Part shown: positions 62,328-64,000 of the stretch, one piece after another
How positions within the stretch are numbered: position 1 is the first letter of the stretch
Layout: each line of letters opens with the position of its first letter
NCBI RefSeq assembly: GCF_947500695.1
Contig: NZ_CANMSS010000002.1
Coordinates: 434,001-498,000, forward strand
Source of the DNA: an uncultured Pseudoteredinibacter sp.
GTDB taxonomy: Bacteria > Pseudomonadota > Gammaproteobacteria > Pseudomonadales > Cellvibrionaceae
Length of the DNA: 64,000 nt
Direction of reading: 5' to 3'
Notes under the pieces: generated by a model
Databases searched by the model: none
Told to the model about the DNA's origin: nothing
The model's input: the letters and a program-made list of their open reading frames with translations, nothing else
Program-made: the position numbers and the translations under genes

Positions 62328-63713
62328 CTAAAAGAAGCTAATACCTGTTTGGAACAGATGTTCGATATCGCGGGTATACTTTTTATTTACTAAGAACAGA
62401 ATGACGTGGTCACCATCTTCTACGATGACGTGATCATGGGCGATTAGTACTTCGCTGCCGCGGCTACTCTCCCGCACGATAGCGCCAATAGTTGCTCCGT
62501 CGGGCAGGTCAATATCTTCAATAGCCTTACCAACAACCTTTGAGTTCTCTTTATCACCATGGGCAATAATTTCGATAGCTTCGGCCGCTCCACGTCGCAA
62601 AGAGTGAACATTAACGGTATCGCCTTCACGCACATGGGTAAGCAAACTGCCCAGTGTTGTCTGTTGGGGTGAGATAGCTATATCAATGTCACCGCCTTGC
62701 ACCAAATCGACATAGGCAGGATTGCTAATTAAAGCCATAACTTTTCGAGCGCCCAAGCGCTTGGCGAGCATGGACGACATAATATTAGCTTCATCGTCAT
62801 TGGTTACCGCTAAAAACACATCGGTGTTTTCAATATTTTCTTCCAGCAGCATTTCCTGGTCAGAAGCCGAGCCATGTAAAACAATGGTGCGCTCTAGCTG
62901 TTCAGAAAGAAACTTACAGCGCTGAGCATAAAACTCGATAACCTTTACGGCATAACGGCTTTCTAATTTCTTAGCTAAGCGATAACCAATGTTGCCGCCA
63001 CCGGCGACAATAATGCGTTTGTAGTGAGTCTCTAATCGTCGTAGCTCACTCATCACTGCTCGAATATTAACCTTGGCGGCAATAAAGAAGACTTCATCGT
63101 CCACTTCAATAACCGTGGAGCCTTCAGGCGTGATGGCGCGACCGCGACGATAGATGGCTGCTACGCGAGTGTCTACCGATGGCATGTGTTGACGCAAAAA
63201 GCGCAGCTCCTGACCTACCAATGGGCCGCCATGGTAGGCCCGCACGGCCACCAGCTGTACTTTTCCGTCGGCAAAATCTACGACCTGCAGTGCGCCGGGG
63301 TGCTCAATTAATCGGAAGATGTAATTGGATACCAGCTGCTCCGGGCTGATCAAAACATCAATGGGGATATTTTCATCAGCAAATAAGCCGGGTTTATTCA
63401 AATAGGACTGGGCGCGAATTCGGGCGATTTTAGTTGGGGTCTTAAATAAGCTGTAGGCGATCTGACAGGCGATCATATTGATTTCGTCGTTATTGGTAAC
63501 GGCAACCAACATATCGGCCTCATCAAGGCCTGCGCGTAGTAAAACATCGGGGTGGCAAGCATGTCCAGTAACCACGCCAATATCGATGTGGTCGCGTAGC
63601 TCGCGAAGGCGGTTCTCGTCGGTATCGACAATAGTAATATCGTTAGCTTCGTTGGCGAGGTTTTCGGCGAGTGTTCCACCGACCTGGCCTGCCCCGAGTA
63701 TAATAATTTTCAT
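62328..63713 (-). CDS. trkA: Trk potassium uptake regulatory subunit TrkA
   Basis: Cytoplasmic NAD(H)-binding gating ring of the Trk system. The 461 residues have two tandem RCK_N domains, marked by [19 protein letters not shown] with IVDTDENRL and by [17 protein letters not shown], and two RCK_C domains ([43 protein letters not shown]). It follows rsmB by 64 bp; rsmB-trkA-trkH is the common order. Confidence 0.97.
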   Translation of the reverse strand: MKIIILGAGQVGGTLAENLANEANDITIVDTDENRLRELRDHIDIGVVTGHACHPDVLLRAGLDEADMLVAVTNNDEINMIACQIAYSLFKTPTKIARIRAQSYLNKPGLFADENIPIDVLISPEQLVSNYIFRLIEHPGALQVVDFADGKVQLVAVRAYHGGPLVGQELRFLRQHMPSVDTRVAAIYRRGRAITPEGSTVIEVDDEVFFIAAKVNIRAVMSELRRLETHYKRIIVAGGGNIGYRLAKKLESRYAVKVIEFYAQRCKFLSEQLERTIVLHGSASDQEMLLEENIENTDVFLAVTNDDEANIMSSMLAKRLGARKVMALISNPAYVDLVQGGDIDIAISPQQTTLGSLLTHVREGDTVNVHSLRRGAAEAIEIIAHGDKENSKVVGKAIEDIDLPDGATIGAIVRESSRGSEVLIAHDHVIVEDGDHVILFLVNKKYTRDIEHLFQTGISFF

Positions 63714-63777
63714 AGGTTGAACAGCTTAGCTAATCCATTGCGGCTTATAAGGCCATTGCCGGCTAATTCTACGCCTT

Positions 63778-64000
63778 TTATCCGGTTTTTTGCAGACGTG
63801 CGTAGTAAAAACCATCATGGCCACCTGGCTGAGGAAATAATTGGCGGCCATGGCTCACTTTGCAGCCCCAGTGTGCATCGATTTTTAGCTCTTGTGCATC
63901 ACTGTGTTTCTCTAAAAAGGCTGAAATCTGCTCTTCATTTTCTTGCGGTAAAATTGAGCAAGTGGCATAAACGAGTATTCCACCCGGCTTGAGTGTAGCC
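63778..64000 (-). CDS. rsmB: 16S rRNA (cytosine-C5)-methyltransferase RsmB, C-terminal part
   Basis: Only the last 73 residues are inside the window; the gene continues beyond 64000. The visible part reads [20 protein letters not shown], which contains the motif VI Cys of rRNA m5C methyltransferases, and ends [20 protein letters not shown], a typical RsmB C-terminus. RsmB methylates C967 of 16S rRNA (E. coli numbering). Its position before trkA supports the name. Confidence 0.92.
   Translation of the reverse strand, partial: ATLKPGGILVYATCSILPQENEEQISAFLEKHSDAQELKIDAHWGCKVSHGRQLFPQPGGHDGFYYARLQKTG

Overview
This 64 kb window is the replication-origin neighbourhood of a gammaproteobacterial chromosome plus about 16 kb of accessory genes to its left. 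The core order is glmS-glmU, atpCDGAHFEBI, parBA-rsmG-mnmG, mnmE-yidC-yidD-rnpA-rpmH, dnaA-dnaN-recF-gyrB, plsC-gmhB-glyS-glyQ and trkH-trkA-rsmB. This is the arrangement known from Pseudomonas and its relatives, so I infer a member of the Pseudomonadales in the broad sense. A marine Cellvibrio/Spongiibacter-type lineage is a guess, from the TonB receptor style and moderate GC content; no rRNA is present to confirm it.

Left accessory region (1-15.9 kb). It holds the end of an AraC regulator, cysH, an FHA-domain protein, a YbjQ protein, a DJ-1/PfpI enzyme divergent from a DJ-1-like AraC regulator, and a TonB receptor divergent from a second AraC regulator. These are followed by an ABM/NIPSNAP pair under an ArsR-type repressor, an OYE-family oxidoreductase with an alpha/beta hydrolase divergent from a TetR regulator, a D-aminoacylase-like amidohydrolase, an OmpA-like protein and an orphan. 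It reads as a series of small catabolic or stress modules, each with its own regulator.

Core left of the origin (16-43 kb). glmS and glmU make UDP-GlcNAc for the envelope. The complete F1Fo ATP synthase operon follows, with a strong promoter before atpI. Two c-di-GMP proteins, one a 1344-residue propeller-GGDEF-EAL receptor and the other an EAL protein with a degenerate GGDEF, sit between atpI and parB. parBA, rsmG and mnmG come next, then a 985 bp gap with an AT-rich stretch, three perfect DnaA boxes and a hairpin-rich block. mnmE, yidC, yidD, rnpA and rpmH follow. A second 618 bp gap before dnaA has two more perfect DnaA boxes.

Right of the origin (43-64 kb). dnaA-dnaN-recF-gyrB are on the + strand. 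recF carries two perfect parS sites, the targets of the ParB encoded at 33.3 kb. A block of extra genes (spondin-domain protein, soluble zinc-type chemoreceptor, M16 peptidase) separates gyrB from plsC-gmhB-glyS-glyQ. A LpxL-type acyltransferase, an unrecognised exported protein, the Trk potassium system and the 3' end of rsmB complete the window.

No tRNA, rRNA, CRISPR array, insertion sequence or prophage was seen. The most interesting items are the two DnaA-box clusters, the structured block at 38.4-38.73 kb, the paired parS sites in recF, and the c-di-GMP pair between the ATP synthase and partition operons.
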